NCBI RefSeq assembly: GCF_019145205.1
Contig: NZ_JAHSTT010000002.1
Coordinates: 310,001-374,000, forward strand
Source of the DNA: Pseudomonas khavaziana
Lineage (GTDB): Bacteria; Pseudomonadota; Gammaproteobacteria; Pseudomonadales; Pseudomonadaceae
Length of the DNA: 64,000 bases
Direction: 5' to 3'
Made by a program: the position numbers and the translations under genes. The notes under the pieces were generated by a model. It was not told where the DNA came from and did no database searches. It saw only the letters and a list, made by a program, of their open reading frames with translations. Every line of letters starts with the position of its first letter. The stretch's first letter is position 1. This document shows positions 1-9,589 of the stretch, in pieces.

Positions 1-522
1 ATCCGTAAACTCAAAGGTCTTTCCCAGCGTGAGCTCGCCAAGCGTGCGGGCGTCACCAACAGCACCATTTCGATGATCGAGAAAAACAGCGTCAGCCCCT
101 CGATCAGCTCCTTGCGCAAGGTGCTGGGCGGTATCCCCATGTCCATGGTCGAGTTCTTTTCCGAGGAGATCCTCCAGGAAATACCGACCCAGATCGTCTA
201 TAAAGCCAATGAGCTGATCGACATCTCTGACGGTGCCGTCACCATGAAGCTGGTGGGGCGAGCACACCCGAGCCGGGCTATCGCATTTCTCAACGAAATC
301 TACCCGCCGGGCGCCGACACGGGCGAAGAAATGCTCACCCACGAAGGCGAGGAAACCGGGATCCTGCTGGAGGGTCGCCTGGAATTGGTGGTCGGTCTTG
401 AAACTTTTGTGCTCGAAGCTGGCGATAGCTACTACTTTGAAAGCACCAAGCCTCATCGTTTTCGCAACCCGTTCGACGTGCCGGCGCGACTAATCAGCGC
501 AGCCACGCCCGCGAACTTTTAA
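1..522 (+). CDS. pauR: PauR-like XRE/cupin polyamine-responsive regulator (5' end cut by window)
   Basis: The frame is open from base 1 and the true start lies outside the window; 173 residues are visible. Residues about 7-28 form a Cro/C1 helix-turn-helix (SQRELAKRAGVTNSTISMIEK region), and the C-terminal 80 residues are a cupin barrel (HEGEETGILLEGRLEL, then a GDSYYFESTKPHRF-type strand). This layout is that of the PuuR/PauR family, which represses putrescine and polyamine catabolism genes. In P. aeruginosa pauR lies next to dadX/dadA on one side and cycB on the other; cycB follows here too. Function is inferred from family and neighbourhood. A general cupin-type XRE regulator is the fallback. 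Confidence 0.85.
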   Translation: MRKLKGLSQRELAKRAGVTNSTISMIEKNSVSPSISSLRKVLGGIPMSMVEFFSEEILQEIPTQIVYKANELIDISDGAVTMKLVGRAHPSRAIAFLNEIYPPGADTGEEMLTHEGEETGILLEGRLELVVGLETFVLEAGDSYYFESTKPHRFRNPFDVPARLISAATPANF

Positions 523-691
523 CAGAAGAGGCGTCCTGCCAACGTTGTAGAGACGCCCGTGCAGTATTCCGTGAGGTTGAATCTCCCTTTATTTAATAGG
601 GTTGTTTCGGCCAGGCGGGCTAACCGTTATACTTTCGCCGCCTGCGAAACCGTGGCCGCAGGCGTGAATAGCCACCATTGAGGGTGAACGC

Positions 692-1114
692 GTGAACCTA
701 ATTATGAAAATGCTGGCTGCACCAGCAACCGTACTGGCCCTATGGGCTGTCAGCGCTCAAGCTGCGAACAACGATGACATTGCCAAACGCCTGGAGCCTG
801 TGGGCCAGGTATGCGTCCAGGGCCAGGAGTGCAAGGGCATGGAAGTCGCCGTGGCGGCGGGTGGTGGCGGTGCGAAAACCCCAGACGAGATTATCGCCAA
901 GCATTGTAACGCTTGCCACAGCACTGGCTTGCTGGGAGCACCGAAAATCGGTGATACCGCTGCCTGGAAAGAGCGCGCCGATCATCAGGGCGGCCTCGAC
1001 GGCATCCTGGCCAAGGCCATCACCGGTATCAACGCCATGCCGCCAAAAGGCACCTGCTCTGATTGCTCGGATGAAGACCTCAAAGGCGCCATCAAGAAGA
1101 TGTCTGGTCTGTAA
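692..1114 (+). CDS. cycB: cytochrome c5
   Basis: This is a small secreted class I c-type cytochrome. It has an N-terminal signal peptide (about residues 1-24, ending SAQA), a haem-binding CNACH at residues 72-76, the axial Met of NAMPPKG near residue 117, and the paired cysteines C123 and C126 that mark the c5 subgroup. It carries electrons in the periplasm. The GTG start at 692 has GAGGGTGAA just upstream; an ATG four codons later (704) is the alternative start. A clear intrinsic terminator follows, so the gene is probably monocistronic. Confidence 0.92.
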   Translation: MNLIMKMLAAPATVLALWAVSAQAANNDDIAKRLEPVGQVCVQGQECKGMEVAVAAGGGGAKTPDEIIAKHCNACHSTGLLGAPKIGDTAAWKERADHQGGLDGILAKAITGINAMPPKGTCSDCSDEDLKGAIKKMSGL

Positions 1115-1135
1115 TCAGCCATCTTCGCCAAAAAC

Positions 1136-1157
1136 GCCGCTTACGAGCGGCTTTTTT
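1136..1157 (+). terminator. intrinsic terminator after cycB
   Basis: GCCGCT (1136-1141), loop TACG, AGCGGC (1146-1151), then six T. It lies 21 bp after the cytochrome stop codon. Confidence 0.85.
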
Positions 1158-1252
1158 GTGCGTGCGATTTTGTGTTTCGAGGCTGTTCATTGCAGCAAAG
1201 ACGCGGCAAGCTCGGTCCAACTCCAATTCATGGAATGTTCGGGAGCAGTCGG

Positions 1253-3175
1253 ATGGTGCAGTTGTGTTCAATCGAGCAAGCAGTTGACGACGTATTGGCG
1301 CGGTTGCCGGCGCATATCCACATGGGCATGCCCCTAGGCCTGGGCAAGCCCAACCTGTTTGCCAATGCGCTATACCGGCGCATCGCCAAGTTGCCGGAGC
1401 GGGCGCTGACGATCTACACCGCGTTGAGCCTGGGTCGGCCAACCTTGGGCGATGGCTTGCAGAAGCGCTTCCTCGAACCTTTCATCGAACGGGTGTTTGG
1501 CGACTATCCCGAGTTGGATTTTCTCGCCGACCTGCATAAAGACAGCCTGCCGAAGAACATCCAGGTGCAGCAGTTTTTCATGCAGCCCGGCAGCCTGCTC
1601 CACAGCACGTCGGCGCAGCAGGATTACGTCAGCAGCAACTACAGCCATGCCGCCCGCGACATCAATGCTGCCGGCCTGAACCTGGTGGCGCAACTGGTTG
1701 CCAGCAGCGCCGAGCATCCCGACCGCCTGAGCCTGAGCTGCAACCCGGATATCACCCTCGACCTGCTGCCGATGATCGCCAAGCGCCGCGAAGCCGGGGA
1801 AATCATCCTCGTTGTCGGCCAAGTCCACAGCGATCTGCCCTACATGCCTGGGGATGCCGAACTGGGTATGGACGCCTTCGACTACCTGCTTGATGAAAAA
1901 GACAGCACCACGCTGTTTTCTACCCCGAACATGCCGGTGGGTTTTCAGGATCATTTTATCGGCTTGCATGCCAGCACCCTGGTGCGTGACGGCGGCACCT
2001 TGCAGATCGGCATCGGTTCCATGGGCGATGCGCTGACCGCCGCCTTGCTGGCGCGCCAGGCTGATAACGAAGCCTACCGGTTGTTGCTGACGGACCTGGA
2101 TGTGTATCAGTGGGCGCCGTTGATCAGTCGTGAAGGTGGTGTCGAGCCTTTTGCCCGGGGCCTTTACGGTTGCAGCGAGATGTTCGTCAACGGCCTGCTG
2201 GTGCTGGCGGACGCCGGGATTATCCGGCGCAAGGTCTACCCGGATGTGACGACCCAGGCGCAGGCTAATGCCGGCTTGCTGGAGGATGCGGCCCAGCCCG
2301 ATGGCGTGTCGATCCATGGCGGTTTCTTCCTCGGGCCACGCAGTTTTTACCAGCGCTTGCAGGAAATGACCCATGCCAAGCGCCTCGAATTCAACATGAC
2401 TGGCATCAGCTATATAAACGAGCTATACGGCCAGGAAGAACTCAAGCGTTTGCAGCGTCTGGATGCGCGGTTTATCAACAGCGCAATCATGGTGACACTG
2501 CTCGGTGCAGGTGTGGCTGACCAATTGGAAGACGGTCGCGTGCTCAGCGGTGTTGGTGGGCAATACAACTTTGTGGCCCAGGGGCATGCGCTGGAAGGTG
2601 CGCGTTCGATCCTGATCCTGCGCAGTTGGCGCGAGGCGGCAGGGGAGGTCAGTTCCAATATCGTCTGGGAGTACGGCCACTGCACCATTCCCCGGCATCT
2701 GCGGGATATTGTCATTACCGAGTACGGCATTGCCGATTTGCGAGGTCAGACGGATGCCAAGGTGATCGAAGCGCTGCTGAATATCACCGACTCACGGTTC
2801 CAGGGAGAGTTGATCGAACAGGCGCAAAAGGCCGGCAAGTTGCCCAAGAATTTCCAGCTGGATCCGCGCTTTGGCGACAACACGCCGCAACGGCTGCAGG
2901 CAATTCAAACCAGGCATCGACGACTCTTTCCTGAATACCCGCTGGGCAGTGATTTCACAGATGAAGAGCGGGATTTGTTGCGGGCGTTGAACTGGCTCAA
3001 GAGCAAATTCAAGCTGACGGAGATTCTGGAGCTGGGCAAGGCGGCACTCGACGCGCCGGAGCCGGAGGCGTTTCCCGAGCATTTGAAGCGGATGCGGCTG
3101 GATCAGCCGGAGGGATTGAAGGAGGACTTGTACCAGCGCCTGCTGCTCGCGGGCCTACAGGCCACCGCGCACTAA
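1253..3175 (+). CDS. acetyl-CoA hydrolase/transferase family protein
   Basis: A 640-residue protein of the acetyl-CoA hydrolase / CoA-transferase superfamily. Its C-terminal half has the family's typical blocks, including an RSWREAAGEVSSNIVWEYGH stretch followed by TEYGIADLRGQTD, which resembles the conserved [ST]EYG(I/V)A.LRG motif. Members move or hydrolyse CoA on acetyl- or other short acyl-CoA. The frame is open from GTG 1172, but ATG 1253 is preferred because GGGAGCA lies 6-7 bases upstream and the earlier 27 residues look non-homologous. It is convergent with xpt, with a REPIN between. The acyl substrate cannot be read from the sequence. Confidence 0.82.
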   Translation: MVQLCSIEQAVDDVLARLPAHIHMGMPLGLGKPNLFANALYRRIAKLPERALTIYTALSLGRPTLGDGLQKRFLEPFIERVFGDYPELDFLADLHKDSLPKNIQVQQFFMQPGSLLHSTSAQQDYVSSNYSHAARDINAAGLNLVAQLVASSAEHPDRLSLSCNPDITLDLLPMIAKRREAGEIILVVGQVHSDLPYMPGDAELGMDAFDYLLDEKDSTTLFSTPNMPVGFQDHFIGLHASTLVRDGGTLQIGIGSMGDALTAALLARQADNEAYRLLLTDLDVYQWAPLISREGGVEPFARGLYGCSEMFVNGLLVLADAGIIRRKVYPDVTTQAQANAGLLEDAAQPDGVSIHGGFFLGPRSFYQRLQEMTHAKRLEFNMTGISYINELYGQEELKRLQRLDARFINSAIMVTLLGAGVADQLEDGRVLSGVGGQYNFVAQGHALEGARSILILRSWREAAGEVSSNIVWEYGHCTIPRHLRDIVITEYGIADLRGQTDAKVIEALLNITDSRFQGELIEQAQKAGKLPKNFQLDPRFGDNTPQRLQAIQTRHRRLFPEYPLGSDFTDEERDLLRALNWLKSKFKLTEILELGKAALDAPEPEAFPEHLKRMRLDQPEGLKEDLYQRLLLAGLQATAH

Positions 3176-3194
3176 CAAACACCCTGAACCCAAT

Positions 3195-3282
3195 GTGGGA
3201 GGGGGCTTGCTCCCGATGGCGGTGTATCAGTCACCAAATAAGTTGGCTGACCCACTGCTATCGGGAGCAAGCCCCCTCCCAC
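3195..3282. repeat. REPIN, GTGGGAGGGGGCTTGC class
   Basis: Two inverted REP arms: GTGGGAGGGGGCTTGCTCCC on the left, and its complement ending CCCCCTCCCAC on the right, about 88 bp in all. It sits between the convergent CoA-transferase-like gene and xpt. Four further REPINs of this class occur in the window, with some arm variation. Confidence 0.9.
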
Positions 3283-3322
3283 ATTTTGATCTGTGTTCAC
3301 CTGGTATTTGCTGTGTAGCCAA

Positions 3323-3952
<630 letters not shown>

Positions 3953-5962
3953 CTAGCGCTTTAACATCGCGCGTATATCCGCCAAGGCGGTGTTGCCGCG
4001 TACGGCCTTCACCTCGGTGGGTGTGTCGTCGTTGCCTTCCCAGGCCAGGTCATCCGGCGGCAACTCGTCGAGGAACCGGCTGGGGGCACAATCGATGATT
4101 TCGCCGTATTGCTTACGCTTGGCGGCGAAGGTGAAGGCCAGGGTCTGACGCGCGCGGGTAATGCCCACGTAGGCCAGGCGCCGTTCTTCCTCGATGGTGT
4201 CGGCTTCGATGCTGGAGCGGTGCGGGAGGATTTCCTCTTCCATGCCCATGATGAACACGTAAGGGAATTCCAGGCCCTTGGAGGCATGCAAGGTCATCAT
4301 CTGCACACCTTCGGCGCCGTCTTCCTCTTCCTGCTGGCGCTCGAGCATGTCGCGCAGTACCAGCTTGCCGATGGCGTCCTCGACGGTCATTTCGCCGTCT
4401 TCGTCTTTTTCCAGGGTGTTTTTCAGCGCCTCGATCAGGAACCAGACGTTGCCCATGCGGTAATCCGCGGCTTTGTCGCTGGAGCTGTTGGTGCGCAGCC
4501 AGTTCTCATAGTCGATGTCCATGACCATGCTGCGCAGGGCACTGATCGGGTCTTCGCCGGCGCATTGCTCGCGGACCTTGTCCATGAAGCGCTTGAAGCG
4601 CGACAGGCGGTCTGTGAAGCGCGTATCCAGATGCTCGCCCAGGCCGATTTCGTCGGTGGCGGCATACATGGAAATCTTGCGTTCAGTGGCGTAGTTACCG
4701 AGCTTTTCCAGGGTGGTGGAGCCGATTTCCCGACGCGGCACGTTAATCACGCGCAAGAAGGCGTTGTCGTCGTCCGGGTTCACGATCAGCCGGAAGTAGG
4801 CCATCAGGTCTTTCACTTCCTGGCGCCCGAAAAAGCTGTTGCCGCCCGAGAGGCGATACGGCACCTGGTGGTGTTGCAGTTTCAGCTCGATCAGCTTGGC
4901 CTGGTAGTTGCCGCGGTACAGGATCGCAAAATCGCTGTAGGGCCGGTCGGTGCGCAGGTGCAGGCTGAGGATTTCCACGGCCACACGCTCGGCTTCGGCA
5001 TCCTCGTTGCGGCAGCGGATCACGCGGATCTCATCGCCATGACCCATCTCGCTCCACAGTTGTTTTTCAAACTCGTGGGGGTTGTTGGAGATCAGCACGT
5101 TGGCGCAGCGCAGGATGCGACTGGTGGAGCGGTAGTTCTGCTCCAGCATCACCACTTTCAAGGACGGGTAGTCGACCTTGAGCAGCATCAGGTTTTCCGG
5201 GCGGGCGCCGCGCCAGGCGTAGATCGACTGGTCGTCGTCGCCCACCACGGTGAACTGGTTGCGCGTGCCGATCAGCAATTTCACCAGCAGGTACTGGCTG
5301 GCGTTGGTGTCCTGGTATTCGTCCACCAGCAGGTAGCGCACCTTGTTCTGCCACTTCTCCAGGATGTCCTGGTGTTCCTGGAACAGCTTGACCGGCAGCA
5401 GGATCAGGTCGTCGAAGTCCACCGCGTTGAACGCCTTGAGCGTGCGCTGGTAGTGGGTGTAGACGATGGCGGCGGTCTGTTCCTTGGGGTTGCGTGCGGC
5501 TTCCAGGGCCTCGGCGGGCAGGATCAGGTCGTTTTTCCAGGCGCCGATCATGTTCTTGATCTCGTCGACGCCGTCGTCGCCCGCGTATTCCTTCTGCATG
5601 ATGTCGGTCATCAGGGCCTTGACGTCGGTCTCGTCGAAGATCGAGAAGCCCGGCTTGTAGCCCAGCCGCACATGCTCCTTGCGGATGATGTTCAGGCCCA
5701 GGTTGTGGAAGGTACACACCGTGAGGCCACGGCCTTCGCCGCCTTTGAGCAAGGTGCCGACCCGCTCTTTCATTTCCCGCGCCGCCTTGTTGGTAAAGGT
5801 CATGGCGACGATGTACTGGGCACGGATACCGCAGTTCTGGATCAGGTGCGCGATCTTGCGGGTGATCACGCTGGTCTTGCCGGAGCCGGCGCCGGCGAGC
5901 ACCAATAGAGGGCCGCCGACGTAGTTCACGGCTTCTTGCTGCCGGGGATTGAGTCGGGACAT
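3953..5962 (-). CDS. rep: ATP-dependent DNA helicase Rep
   Basis: A 669-residue superfamily 1A (UvrD/Rep) helicase. Walker A is AGAGSGKT near residues 22-29. The DEYQDTN Walker B, GDDDQSIYAWRGA, and near the end the MTLHASKGLEFPYVF and YVGITRARQTL motifs are all present. It unwinds DNA 3'-5' and helps replication forks restart past bound proteins. The length is that of Rep rather than the longer UvrD. Its start lies 277 bp from the divergent c-di-GMP gene. Confidence 0.96.
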   Translation of the reverse strand: MSRLNPRQQEAVNYVGGPLLVLAGAGSGKTSVITRKIAHLIQNCGIRAQYIVAMTFTNKAAREMKERVGTLLKGGEGRGLTVCTFHNLGLNIIRKEHVRLGYKPGFSIFDETDVKALMTDIMQKEYAGDDGVDEIKNMIGAWKNDLILPAEALEAARNPKEQTAAIVYTHYQRTLKAFNAVDFDDLILLPVKLFQEHQDILEKWQNKVRYLLVDEYQDTNASQYLLVKLLIGTRNQFTVVGDDDQSIYAWRGARPENLMLLKVDYPSLKVVMLEQNYRSTSRILRCANVLISNNPHEFEKQLWSEMGHGDEIRVIRCRNEDAEAERVAVEILSLHLRTDRPYSDFAILYRGNYQAKLIELKLQHHQVPYRLSGGNSFFGRQEVKDLMAYFRLIVNPDDDNAFLRVINVPRREIGSTTLEKLGNYATERKISMYAATDEIGLGEHLDTRFTDRLSRFKRFMDKVREQCAGEDPISALRSMVMDIDYENWLRTNSSSDKAADYRMGNVWFLIEALKNTLEKDEDGEMTVEDAIGKLVLRDMLERQQEEEDGAEGVQMMTLHASKGLEFPYVFIMGMEEEILPHRSSIEADTIEEERRLAYVGITRARQTLAFTFAAKRKQYGEIIDCAPSRFLDELPPDDLAWEGNDDTPTEVKAVRGNTALADIRAMLKR

Positions 5963-6238
5963 ACGGAATTTAAGGAGTCGTTGTTCAAAAGGGCGGGCAT
6001 TTTAACAGGCTGGAAAGATTCTGCTGCCATAGAACGACGGTGTGACGTACCACTCGATCTAAATTTGCCGGTTTTGCTACTTTGCCGCAGGATGTGGGGA
6101 ATACTCAGACTATTTTTCACAGTCTGCGTGTTTGATAACACCTATCATCTGCCATGCATTTGTCATGCATTTATCATTGCCAGGCCGCACGTCATAATGC
6201 CACCGCCAACGAAATTTTGCCGAGTCTAGGGAGTTAGC

Positions 6239-7903
6239 GTGTCTACGCCTGTCGAACCCTTGCGTTTGCTGCTGCTGGCCGATACGCCTGCGTGGGCAGC
6301 GTTGTTGCGCGAGTGCCTGGCGCCGATGGGCGAGGGGGCTGTGCTGATCAGTGCGCCCAACTGGGACTCGGTGAGTCGTCTGTTCGATGACGACCAGGGT
6401 GCTGTGCTATTGACCACACCGAGCCTGCAACCCGGCCCCGGCCGTTGCAGCTTGCCGTGTGTATTGCTGCTGGAGCAGGAACCATTGGTTGCGCCGCTGG
6501 GTGTCAGCGACTGGTTGATCCAGGATGCGTTGGACGCCGACACACTGCGCCGCTGCTTGCGCCATGTGCGCGAGCGCGGCGTGCTGGAGAACACCTTGCA
6601 GCGTCTGGCCGAGCAGGACCCGCTCACCGGTATCGCCAATCGCCAGGGTTTCCAGACCCTGCTGGCGGCGCGGCTGGTGGAAAACGAAGGCCGCGGCCTG
6701 GCCCTCGGCCACCTGGACCTGGACAACTTCCGTCATGCCAACGACGCCCTCGGCCATCAGGCTGGTGACCGCTTGATCCTGCAAGTGGTTTCGCGGCTCA
6801 AGAGCCAGCTCGAAGCCGGCGACCAACTGGCACGCCTGGGCAGCGATGAGTTTGCCTTGCTGATCGATACCCGCCGGGCGCCGCAGCGTGCCGAGTGGAT
6901 GGCTGAGCGGATTACCGAAGTGATGGCCGAGCCCTATTGGGTGGATGGTGAAAGCCTGCTGATCGGCTGCAGCCTGGGGGTGGCCCATGCCCGCGCCCGA
7001 GCCGGCGCCGACCCGCTGATGTGGCACGCCCATATCGCCATGCAGCAGGCCAAAAGTACCCAGGGCTGCACCTTTCATATCTTCAACGAACGCATCAACC
7101 GCAATGCACGCAGCCTGGCCGACCTGGAAAGTGAACTGCGCCGGGCCCTGCGCCGCGACGAGTTGGAACTGCACTACCAGCCGCGCCTGGACCTGGACGA
7201 CGGCCATATCGTCGGTCTCGAGGCCTTGGTGCGTTGGCGCCACGGTGAGCGCGGCTTGTTGCCGCCCAGCGAGTTCGTGCCGCTGGCCGAGCAGAGCGGC
7301 CTGATCGTGCCATTGGGCTACTGGGTGATATCCCGGGCCCTGCGCGACATGCAAGACCTGCGCGAGCGCGGCCTGCCACCGCTGCACATGGCGGTCAACC
7401 TGTCGTTCCGCCAGTTCCAGGACAGCCAATTACTGTCAACCCTCAGCCGCCTGATCGCCGAGCGCGGTGTAGAAGCGCAATGGCTGGAGTTCGAGCTGAC
7501 CGAAACTGCCGTGATGCGCCGCAGCGACTTGGTCAAGCAGACCATGGACGCCCTTGGCCGACTCGGTGTGCGGTTCTCCCTGGATGACTTCGGCACCGGC
7601 TTTTCGTCGTTCGTGCACCTCAACAGCCTGCCGATCGCCTTGTTGAAGATCGACAAGAGCTTTGTCGGTGGCATGGAAGAACGCGAGGAAAACCGCAAGT
7701 TGGTGCACGCGATGATCAACCTGGCCCACAACCTCAACCTGGAAGTGGTGGCCGAAGGTGTAGAGACGCCGGAGCAGTTGGCATTGCTGCGCTTGTTCGG
7801 GTGCGACCAGGCCCAGGGTTACCTGATCAGCAAGCCGTTGCCATTGCCGGAATTGGTCGAATACCTGATGTTTGGGCAAAGCCAACAGGCTTTGCCGGGC
7901 TAA
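6239..7903 (+). CDS. GGDEF-EAL cyclic-di-GMP protein (ProE-like), probable phosphodiesterase
   Basis: 554 residues. Residues 1-120 resemble a receiver fold without a clear phospho-acceptor. They are followed by a GGDEF domain whose signature reads GSDEF (201-205) and an EAL domain with EAL at 328-330, the AVNLSFRQF strand, DDFGTGFSS (449-457), LKIDKSFV and AEGVETPEQ. The EAL active-site set looks complete, while the altered GGDEF glycine suggests weak or no cyclase activity. So c-di-GMP hydrolysis is the likely output (inference). The P. aeruginosa gene at this position (beside rep and a MATE exporter) is proE. GTG start at 6239 with AGGGAG upstream; no TM segment seen. Confidence 0.88.
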   Translation: MSTPVEPLRLLLLADTPAWAALLRECLAPMGEGAVLISAPNWDSVSRLFDDDQGAVLLTTPSLQPGPGRCSLPCVLLLEQEPLVAPLGVSDWLIQDALDADTLRRCLRHVRERGVLENTLQRLAEQDPLTGIANRQGFQTLLAARLVENEGRGLALGHLDLDNFRHANDALGHQAGDRLILQVVSRLKSQLEAGDQLARLGSDEFALLIDTRRAPQRAEWMAERITEVMAEPYWVDGESLLIGCSLGVAHARARAGADPLMWHAHIAMQQAKSTQGCTFHIFNERINRNARSLADLESELRRALRRDELELHYQPRLDLDDGHIVGLEALVRWRHGERGLLPPSEFVPLAEQSGLIVPLGYWVISRALRDMQDLRERGLPPLHMAVNLSFRQFQDSQLLSTLSRLIAERGVEAQWLEFELTETAVMRRSDLVKQTMDALGRLGVRFSLDDFGTGFSSFVHLNSLPIALLKIDKSFVGGMEEREENRKLVHAMINLAHNLNLEVVAEGVETPEQLALLRLFGCDQAQGYLISKPLPLPELVEYLMFGQSQQALPG

Positions 7904-7924
7904 GTTGCGAACGCCATTAAAAAT

Positions 7925-8012
7925 GTGGGAGGGGGCTTGCTCCCGATAGCGGTGCGTCAGTCAGCAAATGCAGTGACTGACACTCAGCAATCGGGAGCAA
8001 GCCCCCTCCCAC
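7925..8012. repeat. REPIN, GTGGGAGGGGGCTTGC class
   Basis: Inverted pair: left arm GTGGGAGGGGGCTTGCTCCC, right arm GGGAGCAAGCCCCCTCCCAC. It lies between the convergent GGDEF-EAL and MATE genes and begins 22 bp after the stop of the former. Confidence 0.9.
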
Positions 8013-8032
8013 AGTTCTGACCGAGCAGGGCT

Positions 8033-9436
8033 TTATTCTGTTTGAGCGGCCTGAAAGGCAGGCTGCATTTCAGGCTCCTGCCGAATCATCCGCTTCATCT
8101 TCGCCTCAAATGCCCACGTCAGGCTCACCGCCGCACACGCCAGGCCCAGTGCCAGGCCCCACCACACGCCGGTTGGCCCCCAGCCTAGCGTGAACGCCAT
8201 CAGCCAGGCCGAAGGTGCACCGATCAGCCAGTAACAGCCCAGCCCCACCAGGAAGGTGGTTTTGGCGTCCTTCAAGCCACGGATGCAGCCCATGGCGATG
8301 GTCTGCACCCCGTCGAACAATTCAAACCAGGCGGCGACGGCCAGCAGGCTGACGGCCAGGACGATGACGTCATGGAACGCGGGGTCGTCATGATCGAGGA
8401 ACAACCCGATCAGCGGGTCGGAATACAGCCACAGCACCACGGCAAACCCCAACATCACCATGGCACCAAAGCCGATGCCGACCCGCCCGGCCATGCGTGC
8501 CTGCAACAACTGGCCGGCGCCATAATGCTGGCCGATGCGCATGGTCACTGCATAGGACATCCCCGCCGGCACCATGAACGCCACCGAGACAATCTGCAGG
8601 GCGATCTGATGCGCCGCCAACTGCGTACTGCCCATCGTGCCCATGCACAGCGCGGCAAAGGCGAACAGCCCGACCTCCACTGCATAGGTGCCGCCAATCG
8701 GCAGGCCCAGGCGCCACAGCTCGCGCAGGTATTGGGTATTGAGGCGTAGCAGGCCGGTGCTCAGCGGGTAAGCCGCGTAGGCGCGGTTGCTGCGGATGTA
8801 CCACATCAGGGCCAGGGCCATGCCATTGGCAACGATGGCGGTCACCAGGCCAATCCCCATCAGGCCCAGCTTCGGCAGGCCGAACATGCCTTCGATCAGC
8901 GCGTGGTTGAGCAGGTAATTGACCACCGTACCGCACAGGCTGATCACCATTACCGGCGTGGCTTTGCCGATGGCGCTGGTGAAGCCGCGCAGTGCCATGA
9001 AGCTCAGGTAGCCGGGCAGGGCGAAGGGCAGGATCGTCAGGAATTGCCCGGCCGCGTGCACGTTGGTCTCGGTCTGGCCGAACATCAGCAGCACCGGTTT
9101 CAAGTTCCACAGCAGCAATGCCGCCGCCAGAGCCATCAACCATGCCAGCCACAGCCCGGCCTGGGTCAGGCGCGTGGCGCCGTCGATATCGCCTGCGCCA
9201 TGGCGAATGGCGACCAGGGTGCCCACGGCGGCAATCACGCCGATGCAGAAGATCGCCACGAACGAATAGCTCGCCGCGCCCAGGCCACCACCGGCCAGGG
9301 CCTCGGGGCTCAGGCGCGCCATCATCAGGGTGTCGGTCAACACCATCAGCATGTGCGCCAACTGTGAAGCAATCAACGGCCCCGACAGCCGCAGAATGGC
9401 CCAGAGCTCGGAACGTGCCGGATGTTGCATGATCAT
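8033..9436 (-). CDS. MATE family multidrug/sodium efflux protein
   Basis: A 467-residue inner-membrane protein with about twelve hydrophobic segments in the two-fold MATE arrangement (MatE repeats about 15-175 and 240-400). It starts RSELWAILRLSGPLIASQLA, as in NorM-type proteins. It would export cationic drugs or metabolites using Na+ or H+. Candidate starts are GTG 9439, ATG 9436 and ATG 9430; none has a strong ribosome site, and 9436 is chosen. It is divergent from a LysR gene, and the shared spacer carries a T-N11-A dyad, so LysR control is plausible. Substrate unknown. Confidence 0.88.
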   Translation of the reverse strand: MIMQHPARSELWAILRLSGPLIASQLAHMLMVLTDTLMMARLSPEALAGGGLGAASYSFVAIFCIGVIAAVGTLVAIRHGAGDIDGATRLTQAGLWLAWLMALAAALLLWNLKPVLLMFGQTETNVHAAGQFLTILPFALPGYLSFMALRGFTSAIGKATPVMVISLCGTVVNYLLNHALIEGMFGLPKLGLMGIGLVTAIVANGMALALMWYIRSNRAYAAYPLSTGLLRLNTQYLRELWRLGLPIGGTYAVEVGLFAFAALCMGTMGSTQLAAHQIALQIVSVAFMVPAGMSYAVTMRIGQHYGAGQLLQARMAGRVGIGFGAMVMLGFAVVLWLYSDPLIGLFLDHDDPAFHDVIVLAVSLLAVAAWFELFDGVQTIAMGCIRGLKDAKTTFLVGLGCYWLIGAPSAWLMAFTLGWGPTGVWWGLALGLACAAVSLTWAFEAKMKRMIRQEPEMQPAFQAAQTE

Positions 9437-9521
9437 CACGCTCTAATAGTCAGGGGGTTGGAGAGAGGATTGATTCTCTGCGCTTTGCGGCCACTGCACA
9501 AAAGGATAAATGCGATCGTTC

Positions 9522-9540
9522 GCATGATTAAAAGTCATGC
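9522..9540. promoter_or_regulatory. LysR-type operator candidate in MATE/LysR spacer
   Basis: GCATGA-N7-TCATGC, a perfect 6-bp dyad holding the classic T-N11-A core (T9525, A9537). It is 50 bp upstream of the LysR start and about 86 bp from the MATE start. Binding is inferred. Confidence 0.55.
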
Positions 9541-9589
9541 TGGATTGATTCTGGTAGGGTGCCGATATTGCGCCGTCGGAGCTTTCCCA

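Noticed and set aside
530..556. GGCGTC/GACGCC inverted repeat after pauR as a terminator
   Set aside because: The loop is 15-16 bases and no T run follows.
1172..1252. N-terminal extension of the CoA-transferase-like protein from GTG 1172
   Set aside because: It begins shortly after the cycB terminator without a good ribosome site, while ATG 1253 has one.
4109..5908. A long open frame on the plus strand opposite rep
   Set aside because: It mirrors the Rep helicase codons on the other strand; composition is a high-GC antisense artefact with no domain resemblance.
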